A stretch of 64,000 nucleotides of DNA from Mycolicibacterium mucogenicum DSM 44124 (GTDB lineage Bacteria > Actinomycetota > Actinomycetes > Mycobacteriales > Mycobacteriaceae), in contig NZ_CP062008.1 in the NCBI RefSeq assembly GCF_005670685.2, forward strand, positions 4,216,001-4,280,000, in the 5' to 3' direction. Made by a program: the position numbers and the translations under genes. Below, in pieces: positions 17,640 to 26,383 of this stretch; position 1 is the stretch's first letter, and every line of letters starts with the position of its first letter. The notes under the pieces were generated by a model. It was given only the letters and a program-made list of their open reading frames with translations. It was not told the origin of the DNA and made no database searches.

Positions 17640-17654
17640 TTTCTTAGAGAACCG
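17640..17654. promoter_or_regulatory. TTCTTAGAGAA element upstream of accD5
   Basis: The 15-base sequence TTTCTTAGAGAACCG ends 14 bases before the accD5 start and recurs exactly at 33222-33236 before accA3. Its core TTCT-TAG-AGAA is a short palindrome, as expected for a dimeric regulator. A common regulator of the two carboxylase genes is inferred; which protein binds is not known from this window. Confidence 0.5.
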
Positions 17655-17655
17655 T

Positions 17656-17661
17656 TAACAT
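17656..17661 (+). promoter_or_regulatory. Probable -10 element of accD5 with leaderless start
   Basis: TAACAT fits the mycobacterial TANNNT -10 form and ends seven bases before the ATG at 17669. Transcription would then begin at or next to the A of ATG, giving a leaderless mRNA; there is no Shine-Dalgarno sequence before this ATG, which fits. Confidence 0.4.
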
Positions 17662-17668
17662 CGTCGCC

Positions 17669-19297
17669 ATGACGAGCGTGACCGAGCCACCGGTGGACAA
17701 GGCGATCGACATCCACACCACCGCAGGCAAGCTGGAAGACCTGCGTAGGCGTACCGAAGAGACCCTGCACCCCGTCGGCGAGGCCGCCGTGGAGAAGGTC
17801 CACCAGAAGGGCAAGCTCACCGCCCGCGAGCGCATCCTGGCACTGCTGGACGAGGGCTCGTTCGTCGAACTCGACGCGCTGGCCAAGCACCGCAGCACCA
17901 ACTTCGGCCTGGCCGACAAGCACCCGCTCGGCGACGGTGTGGTGACCGGCTACGGCACCATCGACGGCCGCGAGGTCTGCATCTTCAGCCAGGACGCCAC
18001 CGTCTTCGGCGGCAGCCTCGGCGAGGTCTACGGCGAGAAGATCGTCAAGGTCCAGGAGCTGGCCATCAAGACCGGCCGCCCGCTGATCGGCATCAACGAC
18101 GGCGCCGGCGCCCGCATCCAGGAGGGTGTGGTCTCGCTCGGCCTGTACAGCCGCATCTTCCGCAACAACATCCTGGCGTCGGGTGTCATCCCCCAGATTT
18201 CGCTCATCATGGGTGCCGCGGCCGGTGGCCACGTGTACTCGCCCGCGCTCACCGACTTCATTATCATGGTCGACCAGACCAGCCAGATGTTCATCACCGG
18301 ACCGGACGTCATCAAGACCGTCACCGGTGAAGAGGTCACCATGGAGGAGCTGGGCGGCGCCCACACCCATGAGGCCAAGTCCGGCACCGTGCACTACGTC
18401 GCCTCGGGCGAGCAGGACGCCCTGGACTACGTCCGCGACCTGCTGAGCTACCTGCCCCCGAACAACTACGCCGAGCCGCCGCGCCTGCCCGCGCCGCCGC
18501 ACCCGGGCGCCGTCGAGGACAACCTCACCGAAGAGGACCTCGAGCTCGACACGCTGATCCCGGATTCGCCGAACCAGCCGTACGACATGCACGAGGTCAT
18601 CTCGCGCATCCTCGACGACGACGAGTTCCTCGAGATCCAGCCCGGCTACGCGCAGAACATCGTGATCGGCTTCGGCCGCATCGACGGCCGCCCGGTCGGC
18701 ATCGTGGCCAACCAGCCGACGCAGTTCGCCGGCTGCCTGGACATCAACGCCTCGGAGAAGGCCGCGCGGTTCATCCGCACCTGCGACGCCTTCAACATCC
18801 CGATCATCATGCTGGTGGACGTCCCGGGCTTCCTGCCGGGCACCGAGCAGGAGTACAACGGCATCATCCGCCGCGGCGCCAAGCTGCTGTACGCCTACGG
18901 TGAGGCCACCGTCGCCAAGATCACCGTCATCACCCGTAAGGCCTACGGCGGCGCGTACTGCGTCATGGGCTCCAAGGACATGGGTTGCGACGTCAACCTG
19001 GCGTGGCCGACGGCCCAGATCGCCGTCATGGGTGCCTCGGGCGCGGTCGGCTTCGTCTACCGCCAGGAGCTCAAGCAGGCCGAGAAGGACGGCGTCGACG
19101 TCGACGCCCTGCGCCTGCAGCTGCAGCAGGAGTACGAGGACACCCTGGTGAACCCGTACGTCGCCGCCGAGCGTGGTTACGTCGACGCCGTGATCCCGCC
19201 GTCGCACACCCGCGGCTACATCGCCAACTCGCTGCGGCTGCTGGAGCGCAAGATCGTCCAGACGCCGCCGAAGAAGCACGGGAACATCCCACTGTGA
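17669..19297 (+). CDS. accD5: Acyl-CoA carboxylase carboxyltransferase beta subunit AccD5
   Basis: The 542-residue protein is a biotin-dependent carboxyltransferase with N- and C-terminal crotonase-like halves. Conserved landmarks include [39 protein letters not shown] and [12 protein letters not shown] in the first half, and [14 protein letters not shown] and [15 protein letters not shown] in the second. It transfers carboxylate from biotin on AccA3 to propionyl-CoA or acetyl-CoA, making methylmalonyl- and malonyl-CoA for lipid and mycolate synthesis. The order accD5-accE5-maf matches that in M. tuberculosis (Rv3280-Rv3282). It is followed by accE5 with a GTGA overlap. Confidence 0.95.
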   Translation: MTSVTEPPVDKAIDIHTTAGKLEDLRRRTEETLHPVGEAAVEKVHQKGKLTARERILALLDEGSFVELDALAKHRSTNFGLADKHPLGDGVVTGYGTIDGREVCIFSQDATVFGGSLGEVYGEKIVKVQELAIKTGRPLIGINDGAGARIQEGVVSLGLYSRIFRNNILASGVIPQISLIMGAAAGGHVYSPALTDFIIMVDQTSQMFITGPDVIKTVTGEEVTMEELGGAHTHEAKSGTVHYVASGEQDALDYVRDLLSYLPPNNYAEPPRLPAPPHPGAVEDNLTEEDLELDTLIPDSPNQPYDMHEVISRILDDDEFLEIQPGYAQNIVIGFGRIDGRPVGIVANQPTQFAGCLDINASEKAARFIRTCDAFNIPIIMLVDVPGFLPGTEQEYNGIIRRGAKLLYAYGEATVAKITVITRKAYGGAYCVMGSKDMGCDVNLAWPTAQIAVMGASGAVGFVYRQELKQAEKDGVDVDALRLQLQQEYEDTLVNPYVAAERGYVDAVIPPSHTRGYIANSLRLLERKIVQTPPKKHGNIPL

Positions 19298-19578
19298 GCG
19301 GAGCGAACGATTTGGCAGATGTGAGCGCCGACAACACGTCCGAAGCTGAGGCCCCCGTGGAAGCCCCTGTGGCCCCGCTGTTCCAGGTCGTCAAGGGCAA
19401 CCCGTCCGACGAGGAGCTCGCCGCGCTGGTGACGGTGCTGGCCAGCGCCTCGGGCGCCGGCGGTGCCCCGGAGACCGGTGACCGCAACGACTGGGGCCAC
19501 CCGGTCTCCAAGCTGCGGTACGCGTACACCAGCTGGCAGTTGGTGACCCTGGTGGAGCGGACCTTCATCCGGCGATGA
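19294..19578 (+). CDS. accE5: Acyl-CoA carboxylase epsilon subunit AccE5
   Basis: This 94-residue protein matches the epsilon subunit that stabilises the AccA3-AccD5 complex. GTG 19294 overlaps the accD5 stop. The first 30 residues are acidic and low in complexity. The body has [20 protein letters not shown], the signature of the actinobacterial epsilon family, and the end has [13 protein letters not shown]. The stop overlaps the maf ATG (ATGA), so the three genes are translationally coupled. Confidence 0.9.
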   Translation: MSGANDLADVSADNTSEAEAPVEAPVAPLFQVVKGNPSDEELAALVTVLASASGAGGAPETGDRNDWGHPVSKLRYAYTSWQLVTLVERTFIRR

Positions 19579-20213
19579 CCCGGATAGTGCTGGGCTCGGC
19601 CTCCGCGGGCCGGCTCAGCGTGCTGCGCAAGGCCGGTGTCGAACCGGTCGTGCTGGTATCCGACGTCGACGAGGACGCGATCATCGCGTCTCTCGGCGAC
19701 GCCCGGCCCGGCGACGTCGTGCGTGCCCTGGCGACAGCCAAGGCGCAACGGGTCGCCGAATCACTCGATGCGAGCCTGTCGTCGGATTGCGTTGTCATCG
19801 GCTGTGATTCGATGCTCGAGTTCGACGGCCGGCTGACCGGCAAGCCGGGCACCCCCGATGTGGCACGGCGGCAATGGAACTCGATGGCCGGCCGCAGCGC
19901 CGTCCTGCACACCGGCCACTGCGTCCTGCGCCTGACCGACGGCGCCGTCACCGCTCAGGTCAGTGAACTCGGCTCCACCACAGTGCGTTTCGGCGAACCC
20001 ACCGCCTCGGACCTGGAGGCCTACCTCGACACCGGCGAACCCCTCTGGGTGGCAGGCGCTTTCACCCTCGACGGCCTGGGCAGCTGGTTCATCGACGGCA
20101 TCGACGGCGATCCCTCGAACGTCATCGGGCTGAGCCTGCCCCTGCTGCGCCGCATGCTGGCCCAGCTCGGCGTGTCCGTCGCCCAGTTGTGGGCCGCCAA
20201 CCGGCCCGAGTAA
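19575..20213 (+). CDS. maf: Maf-family nucleoside triphosphate pyrophosphatase
   Basis: The 212-residue protein begins with the Maf signature [18 protein letters not shown] (usual form SxSPRRxxLL), continues with VSDVDED and the catalytic acid region CVIGCDSML, and keeps [11 protein letters not shown]. Maf proteins hydrolyse non-canonical or canonical NTPs to NMPs and pyrophosphate, acting in house-cleaning. It follows accE5 with a four-base overlap, an order known from M. tuberculosis (Rv3282). Confidence 0.92.
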   Translation: MTRIVLGSASAGRLSVLRKAGVEPVVLVSDVDEDAIIASLGDARPGDVVRALATAKAQRVAESLDASLSSDCVVIGCDSMLEFDGRLTGKPGTPDVARRQWNSMAGRSAVLHTGHCVLRLTDGAVTAQVSELGSTTVRFGEPTASDLEAYLDTGEPLWVAGAFTLDGLGSWFIDGIDGDPSNVIGLSLPLLRRMLAQLGVSVAQLWAANRPE

Positions 20214-20230
20214 CTTTTTCCCGAATCCAC

Positions 20231-20257
20231 CTATCCGCAGCGCATCCCGCGCCGAAT
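20231..20257 (+). promoter_or_regulatory. Probable SigK-dependent promoter of the oxidoreductase-CFA-sigK operon
   Basis: CTATCC at 20231-20236 and CCGAAT at 20252-20257 are separated by 15 bases. They match the SigK-type -35/-10 pair (CCATCC and CCGAAT) known in M. tuberculosis, where the same operon is SigK-dependent. The site lies 31 bases before the GTG at 20288. The spacing is identical to the site at 27770-27796. Confidence 0.6.
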
Positions 20258-20277
20258 TCCTGGTGACAAACCAGGAA
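20257..20277 (+). repeat. 8-base inverted repeat overlapping the ribosome-binding region
   Basis: TTCCTGGT, five bases, then ACCAGGAA form a perfect inverted repeat between the SigK-type -10 and the GTG at 20288. The right arm contains most of the AGGAAGGA ribosome-binding sequence. It could be an operator or a leader hairpin that hides the ribosome-binding site. Confidence 0.5.
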
Positions 20278-20287
20278 GGACGGCACG

Positions 20288-21601
20288 GTGCGGCGGATAG
20301 CAGTGATCGGCAGCGGCATATCGGGGCTCACCTCAGCCTGGGTGCTCGCCCGCGACGCGGAAGTCACCCTGTTCGAGGCACAACCGCGGTGCGGTGGCCA
20401 CGCGCACACCCATGAGCTGACGGCCCGCCGCGGCAGCGCCGCCGTCGTCGGCGTCGACTCCGGCTTCATCGTGCACAACGACCGCACCTATCCGACGCTG
20501 CTGCGGCTGTTCGCCGAACTCGGTGTCCGGACCCAGGAATCCGACATGTCGATGTCGGTCTGCTGCGAAGGCTGCGGCCTGGAGTACGCCGGCGCGAAGG
20601 GGCTGACGGGCCTGTTCGCCACACCCGGCGCGGTGGTCTCCCCGCGTTACCTGCGCCTGCTCGCCGAGGTGACGCGTTTCCACCGGCTCGCCCGCGCCGA
20701 GCTGGCGCGCGGCGTGGCAGATGGTCAGACACTCGGCGAATTCCTCGGCGCCGCAGGGTTTTCCCGCTACTTCGTCGCGCATTTCATGGTGCCGCTGGTC
20801 GCGGCGGTCTGGTCGTGCCCGCCGGACGTCGCGCTCGACTACCCCGTCGGCTACCTGCTGGCGTTCCTCGACCACCACGGCATGCTGACGGTGTTCGGTT
20901 CACCGACCTGGCGGACGGTGACCGGAGGTTCTGCACGGTACGTCGAAGCGATCACCGCGCGCCTGCCTTCGGTCCGCCCCGGCGTACCCGTGCGCACCGT
21001 CACCCGGACCACCGACGGCGTGCTGGTGCGTGACGACGCCGACCGGGTGGAGCCGTTCGACGCCGCCGTCATCGCGACCCATCCGAATCAGGCCCTGTCG
21101 ATCCTCGACCGGCCGACGGCCGACGAGGTCGACATCCTCGGCGCCCTGCGGTACTCGATCAATCACACTGTGCTGCACACCGATACGTCGCTGCTGCCGC
21201 GTCGCCGTGGCGCCCGGGCGTCGTGGAACTACCGGATGCCGTCGTGCACCGTCCAGGCCGACGAGGTCCTGGTCAGTTACGACCTCAACCGGCTGCAGCG
21301 ACTCGACGCGAGCACCGACCGGCGGTTCGTGGTGACGCTGGGCGGCGGCAGCCGGGTCGACCCGGGCCAGGTCATCGCGACCATGCTGTACGACCATCCG
21401 CAGTACTCCCCCGAGTTCCGCGCCGCGCAACAGCGGCTGCACACGCTCGGCGATCACCGGTTGGCGTTCGCCGGCGCGTATCACGGCTGGGGCTTTCACG
21501 AAGACGGCGCGGTGTCGGGCGTCGCCGCGGCCGAACGTCTCGGTGGTACGTGGAGCGGCCCGGTGCCGCCCCTGCTGCGGCCGGCGGGGAATGTCGTATG
21601 A
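20288..21601 (+). CDS. FAD-dependent amine-oxidase-type oxidoreductase (Rv0449c-like)
   Basis: The 437-residue protein opens with the dinucleotide-binding motif VIGSGISGLTSAWVLA and the FAD-binding ELFEAQ-type strand end (VTLFEAQPRCGGHAHT), the signature of the NAD(P)-binding amine oxidase family. The C-terminus AFAGAYHGWGFHEDGAVSG closes the FAD site. In M. tuberculosis its counterpart heads the operon Rv0449c-Rv0448c-ufaA1-Rv0446c-sigK-rskA, the same order as here minus one gene. It probably modifies or oxidises a lipid product with the CFA-type enzyme. GTG 20288 has AGGAAGGA seven bases upstream. Confidence 0.88.
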   Translation: MRRIAVIGSGISGLTSAWVLARDAEVTLFEAQPRCGGHAHTHELTARRGSAAVVGVDSGFIVHNDRTYPTLLRLFAELGVRTQESDMSMSVCCEGCGLEYAGAKGLTGLFATPGAVVSPRYLRLLAEVTRFHRLARAELARGVADGQTLGEFLGAAGFSRYFVAHFMVPLVAAVWSCPPDVALDYPVGYLLAFLDHHGMLTVFGSPTWRTVTGGSARYVEAITARLPSVRPGVPVRTVTRTTDGVLVRDDADRVEPFDAAVIATHPNQALSILDRPTADEVDILGALRYSINHTVLHTDTSLLPRRRGARASWNYRMPSCTVQADEVLVSYDLNRLQRLDASTDRRFVVTLGGGSRVDPGQVIATMLYDHPQYSPEFRAAQQRLHTLGDHRLAFAGAYHGWGFHEDGAVSGVAAAERLGGTWSGPVPPLLRPAGNVV

Positions 21602-22320
21602 GCCCACCACAGATCGTGCGAACCAGCATCCACCACAGGCGGACCGTGCCGGTGCGGCACGCGTTCACCTACCGCAGCTACAGCTGGCTGGTCGACCTCG
21701 ACGCCGTGCCCGAGTTGCCGCGCCTACTGCGGCCGTTGGCCGGCTTTCACGCCGCCGACCATGCCGGCGATCCGAACCGCACACTGCGTGAGAACGTCGA
21801 GGCCTATCTCGGTGACCACGGCATCGACCTCGGCGGCGGCCGCATCCGAATGCTGGCCAATGCCAGGGTCTTCGGCTTCGTGTTCAATCCGCTGACCGTC
21901 TACTGGTGCCACGACGCCGCCGGCGCACTGGTGTGCGCCATCGCCGAGGTGCACAACACCTACGGCGGACGCCACCGCTACCTGCTGCGCGCCGACCATC
22001 GCGGCGAGGTCACCGTGCCGAAGGCGTTCTACGTGTCGCCGTTCAACCCCGTCAGTGGCCGGTACGTGCTGCGGGTTCCCGAACCGGCGCGGGGCCGGCT
22101 CGGCGTGGCGGTCACGCTGCTCGACGCGGCCGGCGAGGTCGTCATGACGGCCACCTGGACCGGGTCCGTTCACCCCGCCCGTCCCACAACCGTTCTGACC
22201 ACCGCACTGGCAGCGCCGCTGGCGCCGCTGCTGGTCCTCGCCCGCATCCGCTGGCAGGGCGTGCGCCTCTGGGCGCGCGGACTGCCACTGCATCCCCGCC
22301 CACAGGAGGCCGCCCTATGA
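21598..22320 (+). CDS. DUF1365 family protein (Rv0448c-like)
   Basis: The 240-residue protein belongs to DUF1365, seen by HRRTVPVRHAFTYRSYSWLVDLD near the start, VFNPLTVYWC and EVHNTYGGRH in the middle, and KAFYVSPFNPVSGRY. DUF1365 genes almost always sit between an amine-oxidase-type flavoprotein and a cyclopropane-fatty-acid-synthase-like gene, as here, but their reaction is not settled. ATG 21598 overlaps the oxidoreductase stop, and its own stop overlaps the next ATG. Confidence 0.9.
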   Translation: MSPPQIVRTSIHHRRTVPVRHAFTYRSYSWLVDLDAVPELPRLLRPLAGFHAADHAGDPNRTLRENVEAYLGDHGIDLGGGRIRMLANARVFGFVFNPLTVYWCHDAAGALVCAIAEVHNTYGGRHRYLLRADHRGEVTVPKAFYVSPFNPVSGRYVLRVPEPARGRLGVAVTLLDAAGEVVMTATWTGSVHPARPTTVLTTALAAPLAPLLVLARIRWQGVRLWARGLPLHPRPQEAAL

Positions 22321-23609
22321 CGAATCAACTCCACGACGGTGCCGCCGCGTACGATCCGTTTTTGCCGGCCAGGTGGACCGAAATCGCCCAGGTGCCAAGC
22401 GGTCTGCGCACCCGGCTCGGCACGCCCGTCACGCGGGCGTTGTTCCGGGCCGCGGTACGGGACCTGCCGGTGCGGGTGGAGTATCCGGACGGCACCGTCC
22501 AGGGTGCGGCCGGCGCCGATGATCCGGCCGCACCGCGAATGTTGTTGCACCGCCCCGACGATTTCTTCGGCCGGATCGCGAACAGTGGCCTGATCGGCTT
22601 CGGTGAGGCGTACATGGTCGGCGACTGGTCCGCACCCGAGCTCACCGCCGTGCTCACCGCGCTGGCGTCCCGCATCGACACGGTCGTGCCGGCCGTGTTC
22701 CAGGGCCTGCGCTCGGTGCTGCTGCCACGAACGCCACGCAACCACCGTGGCGCGCAAGCGGATACGCGTGCGAACATCGCCCATCACTACGACCTGTCCA
22801 ACGAGTTCTTCAGCATGTTCCTCGATCCGACGCTGACCTACTCGTGCGCGCTGTTCGACACGCTCGACCCGCCGCCGGCGTGGCGCGACCTGGCGGCCGC
22901 GCAGCACCGCAAGATCGACCGGCTGCTGGATGCCACCGGCGTCGGCGCCGGCACGCGGCTGCTCGAAATCGGCACCGGCTGGGGCGAATTGGCGATCCGC
23001 GCGGCGCAGCGTGGCGCGCACGTACACACCGTCACACTGTCGCGCGAGCAGCAGCTGCTGGCTCGGGAGCGCATCGCCGCCGCCGGGCTGTCGGACCGGA
23101 TCACGGTCGAGCTGTGCGACTACCGCGACATCACCGGCACGTACGACGCAATCGTCTCCATCGAGATGATCGAGGCCGTCGGGTATCGCTACCTACCGGC
23201 GTACCTGCGCACGCTCGAGCGCCTCCTCGAGGCCGACGGCCGGGTCGGCCTGCAGCTGATCACCATGCCGCACAAGCGCATGCTGGCGTCCCGCGACACC
23301 TACACGTGGGTGCACAAGTACATCTTCCCGGGCGGGTTCCTGCCGTCGGTCAAGCTCATCGAGAAGTCGGTCAGCACACATACCGCACTGCGCATCACCG
23401 ACCGGCATTCGTTCGGACCGCATTACGCCCACACGCTGCGACTGTGGCTGCAGCGTTTCACCGCCAACAGCGCCGGCGCCGACGCGCTGGGGTTCGACCG
23501 CATCTTCCGGCGGATGTGGCGCTTCTACCTCGCCTACTCCGAGGCGGGCTTCGCCTCGGGCTACCTGGACCTGCACCAGCTGGTCCTGCAGCCGAAGGCG
23601 CGATCGTGA
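22317..23609 (+). CDS. ufaA1: Cyclopropane-fatty-acid-synthase family methyltransferase (UfaA1-like)
   Basis: The 430-residue protein is a SAM-dependent lipid methyltransferase. Motif I is RLLEIGTGWGELAIRA; HYDLSNEFFSMFLDPTLTYS and SIEMIEAVGYRYLP are typical of CFA synthases, and KYIFPGGFLPS lies in the active-site lid region. The N-terminal 130 residues form the extra domain of CFA synthases that mycolic acid cyclopropanases lack. It likely methylates unsaturated phospholipid acyl chains, giving cyclopropane or 10-methyl products; the flavoprotein partner could serve as reductase for the latter. Operon position matches Rv0447c. Confidence 0.87.
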   Translation: MTNQLHDGAAAYDPFLPARWTEIAQVPSGLRTRLGTPVTRALFRAAVRDLPVRVEYPDGTVQGAAGADDPAAPRMLLHRPDDFFGRIANSGLIGFGEAYMVGDWSAPELTAVLTALASRIDTVVPAVFQGLRSVLLPRTPRNHRGAQADTRANIAHHYDLSNEFFSMFLDPTLTYSCALFDTLDPPPAWRDLAAAQHRKIDRLLDATGVGAGTRLLEIGTGWGELAIRAAQRGAHVHTVTLSREQQLLARERIAAAGLSDRITVELCDYRDITGTYDAIVSIEMIEAVGYRYLPAYLRTLERLLEADGRVGLQLITMPHKRMLASRDTYTWVHKYIFPGGFLPSVKLIEKSVSTHTALRITDRHSFGPHYAHTLRLWLQRFTANSAGADALGFDRIFRRMWRFYLAYSEAGFASGYLDLHQLVLQPKARS

Positions 23610-24244
23610 GCACGCCGCCCGGATCCGACGGGTTGCGCCAGATCGCCCCGGTTCCCACGCCGCCGTGCGACGATTCCCGCATGGATGGTGAGCCGGACCG
23701 CGCAGCGCTGCTCACCGCGATCGCTGACGGCGACAGAACGGCTTTCACCGAGTTCTACGACCTGACCTCGCCACGGGTTTTCGGCCTCGCCTACCGCGTC
23801 GTGCGGGACCGGACCCTGGCCGAGGACGTCGTGCAGGAGGTTTTCCTCCAGGTGTGGTCCTCGGCGGCACGGCAGTACGACCCCGCACTGGCCAGCCCGA
23901 TCGGCTGGCTCATGACGTTGACCCACCGCCGCAGCATCGACCGGGTGCGCTCGGAACAGTCGGCCGCCGACCGCAACCACGCCTACGGCGCCTCGAACCT
24001 CGGCCGCGAGCACGACACCGTCGCCGACGAAGTGGGACAGCGACTCGACGAGCAGGAGGTCACCGACTGCCTCGACGGATTGACCACCGTCCAGCGCGAA
24101 GCCATCGGCCTGGCGTACTACAGCGGCCACACCTATCGGGAGGTCGCCGAACACCTCGACGTCACGCTCCCCACCATCAAGGCCCGTATCCGGGACGGCC
24201 TGATCCGCCTGAAGAACTGCTTGGGGGTGGGCACCGATGCCTGA
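23606..24244 (+). CDS. sigK: ECF sigma factor SigK
   Basis: The protein has sigma-2 (FYDLTSPRVFGLAYRVVRD, EDVVQEVFLQVW) and sigma-4 (LAYYSGHTYREVAEHLDV, TLPTIKARIRDGLIRLKNC) regions and sits directly before rskA, as in M. tuberculosis. GTG 23606 overlaps the preceding stop (GTGA) and has GAAGG seven bases upstream, giving 212 residues. ATG 23681 would give 187 residues, close to the length of M. tuberculosis SigK, but lacks a ribosome-binding site. Whichever start is used, the domains are complete. It probably directs the promoters at 20231 and 27770. Confidence 0.9.
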   Translation: MSTPPGSDGLRQIAPVPTPPCDDSRMDGEPDRAALLTAIADGDRTAFTEFYDLTSPRVFGLAYRVVRDRTLAEDVVQEVFLQVWSSAARQYDPALASPIGWLMTLTHRRSIDRVRSEQSAADRNHAYGASNLGREHDTVADEVGQRLDEQEVTDCLDGLTTVQREAIGLAYYSGHTYREVAEHLDVTLPTIKARIRDGLIRLKNCLGVGTDA

Positions 24245-24983
24245 CAGCTACACCGACGACGAACAGCAATTGCTCGATCTGGCATACGTATATGCACTCG
24301 ACGCGGTATCCGAGGCGGAACGCTCGGACATCGCCGGCCGCCTCGGCGTCGCCGCGCCGCACACCGCGCAAGCATTCGCCCGCATCGTCGGCGACACCCA
24401 GGAGACCATGGCACTGCTCACCGCGGGCGACACCCTGACGCCGCCGCCCGAACTGCGCACGCGCATCCTGCAGGCGATCGGCATCCAGTCGGCCGAGCGC
24501 AGTTCGGATGAGCTGGCGCTCAGGCGAACCCGGCGACGCCAGTTGATCGTCCGGCTCGCGGCAGCCGCCGCGGTGGTCTGCGCGGTCGCCATCGGCACGA
24601 CGGTGATCGCCGACCGCTTCACCGAACACCCGGGACAGCCGACGGTGTCGCAGGTGCTGGCCAACCAGGACATCCGCACGTACTCCGCGCCGGTCGCCGG
24701 GGGCACCATCACCCTCAGCGCGTCGCAACAGGCGAACGCCGTGGTGGTGGCCATGGCGAATGTGCCTGCGCCACCGGCGGGCCACGTCTACCAGATGTGG
24801 TTCATCCCGGCATCGGGCGCGCCGCGGTCCGCCGGCACCATGAGCGCCGACACCATGCCACCGCCCGGCGGTGAGGTAATACCCGCACTGGACTCGGCCG
24901 CCAAGGTGGCCGTGACGGTCGAGCCGGGCTCCGGGTCCAGCCAGCCGACGAGCACCCCGGTCGTCGTCGTCTCCCTGACGTGA
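24237..24983 (+). CDS. rskA: Anti-sigma-K factor RskA
   Basis: The 248-residue protein has a cytoplasmic sigma-binding half with the ASD-like opening DLAYVYALDAVSEAER, a single transmembrane segment (about residues 104-126), and an extracytoplasmic RskA domain with PPAGHVYQMWFIP and SAGTMS motifs. It holds SigK inactive until proteolysis releases it. It overlaps sigK by eight bases and its stop overlaps the following SDR gene. Confidence 0.92.
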   Translation: MPDSYTDDEQQLLDLAYVYALDAVSEAERSDIAGRLGVAAPHTAQAFARIVGDTQETMALLTAGDTLTPPPELRTRILQAIGIQSAERSSDELALRRTRRRQLIVRLAAAAAVVCAVAIGTTVIADRFTEHPGQPTVSQVLANQDIRTYSAPVAGGTITLSASQQANAVVVAMANVPAPPAGHVYQMWFIPASGAPRSAGTMSADTMPPPGGEVIPALDSAAKVAVTVEPGSGSSQPTSTPVVVVSLT

Positions 24984-25936
24984 CGGCCATGGCCGGCGAC
25001 TTCTTCGACGATCTCCTGGACCGCACCGTCGTGCTCGGCTACTCCCGCGTGGGACTGGCCGTGCGCCAACAGTTCTGGCAGACGCCCGAACTGCCGGACG
25101 AGGCACTCGCCGGCCGCACCGTGCTCGTCACCGGGGCGAACTCCGGTATCGGCAAGGCCATCGCCACCGAACTCGCGGCGCTCGGGGCGACGGTGCTGAT
25201 GACGGTGCGCGACCGGGCCCGCGGCGAGGCCGCCCGGCGCGACGTGCTCACCGACGTACCGGGAGCCAAGGTGGCGGTGGAGGTGTGCGACGTGTCGCAC
25301 CTGGCCGCGGTCCGGTCGTTCGCCGCGGACCTGCTGTCCCGGCGGCCGCGGCTGGACGCCGTGATCCACAACGCCGGGGTGATGCCCGAGGAGCGGACGG
25401 AAAGCGCGGAGGGACACGAGCTTTCGCTGGCAACCCACGTCCTGGGCCCGGTGTCGCTGACGGAGCTGCTGCTGCCGGCGCTCACCGCCGCGCCCGACCC
25501 GCGGGTGGTCCTGATGTCCTCTGGCGGTATGTACACCCAGTCGCTTCCGGTCGATGACATCGAGTACCGGCGCGGGCATTACCGCGGCGCCACGGCGTAC
25601 GCGCGCAGTAAGCGCGTCCAGGTCGCGTTGACGCCACTGCTGGCGCGGCGCTGGCCCGAATTGATGGTGGCCGCCATGCATCCCGGTTGGGCCGACACCC
25701 CGGGCGTCGCGCAGTCACTGCCGGGGTTCCGCCGCCTGACGCGCCCGATCCTGCGGACGTCCGAGCAGGCCGCCGACACCGCGGTCTGGTTGACGGCCAC
25801 CGAACCCACCCCGGTTTCCGGGCAGTTCTGGCACGACCGCCGTATCCGCCCCACGCACTATCTGCCCACCGGCCGGGACGACGACGCCCGGGTGCGGCAG
25901 GTGTGGCAGTACTGCGCCGCTGCCATCGGTTTGTGA
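24980..25936 (+). CDS. Short-chain dehydrogenase/reductase
   Basis: The 318-residue protein has TGANSGIGKAIA (cofactor-binding TGxxxGxG), NAG in VIHNAGVMP, and a YxxxK catalytic motif (YARSK) with Ser in MSSGG. It has about 35 extra N-terminal residues before the Rossmann fold. The GTG at 24980 overlaps the rskA stop; ATG 24989 is an alternative. As last gene of the SigK operon it may act on the same lipid or haem-like substrate as the upstream flavoprotein, but no substrate can be read. Confidence 0.85.
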   Translation: MTAMAGDFFDDLLDRTVVLGYSRVGLAVRQQFWQTPELPDEALAGRTVLVTGANSGIGKAIATELAALGATVLMTVRDRARGEAARRDVLTDVPGAKVAVEVCDVSHLAAVRSFAADLLSRRPRLDAVIHNAGVMPEERTESAEGHELSLATHVLGPVSLTELLLPALTAAPDPRVVLMSSGGMYTQSLPVDDIEYRRGHYRGATAYARSKRVQVALTPLLARRWPELMVAAMHPGWADTPGVAQSLPGFRRLTRPILRTSEQAADTAVWLTATEPTPVSGQFWHDRRIRPTHYLPTGRDDDARVRQVWQYCAAAIGL

Positions 25937-25951
25937 GGACCTGCCGCGCAA

Positions 25952-26383
25952 TCAGATTCGTGCGAGTTCGCGGCGAAGTCCGCGCGCCCCGTCGTCGAGA
26001 AGGTGTGCCACCGCGAGTTGCAGCAGGGGCTCGATCCACCGCAGCCACCCCTGGAACGCGAACCTGATCCGGTAGGTGACCTCGGTGCCGTCGGGGTGCG
26101 GAGCCACGGTGATGGTGTCGCGCGCGACCAGGTACTGATTGACCCCGCGCAGTTCGATCGCCTGCCCCGGCGTCAGGCTGGTGACTTCGTATGTGATCTC
26201 CGACGTACGGCCGGCGAAGCGGGACGTGTTCGCGTAGCGGGTACCCACGCCGCCGTCACCGGCGATGCGTTCGGTGTGCACGGTGCCGGGGTCCCACTGC
26301 GTCGTGGTCGTGAAGTCCGCCAGGTACGCGAAGACGGCGTCCGCAGGCGCGGCCACCACCACCTGACGCTGCGCGTCGATCAT
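25952..26383 (-). CDS. SRPBCC (polyketide cyclase/START-like) protein
   Basis: The 143-residue protein starts VVVAAPADAVFAYLADFTTTTQWDPGT, the usual opening of SRPBCC ligand-binding proteins, and ends in a long amphipathic helix (LLQLAVAHLLDDGARGL). Its ATG overlaps the stop of the TIGR01777 gene upstream (ATGA), which itself begins with a related SRPBCC domain. It probably binds or shuttles a hydrophobic ligand. Convergent with the SDR at 24980, with 15 bases between the ends. Confidence 0.85.
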   Translation of the reverse strand: MIDAQRQVVVAAPADAVFAYLADFTTTTQWDPGTVHTERIAGDGGVGTRYANTSRFAGRTSEITYEVTSLTPGQAIELRGVNQYLVARDTITVAPHPDGTEVTYRIRFAFQGWLRWIEPLLQLAVAHLLDDGARGLRRELARI

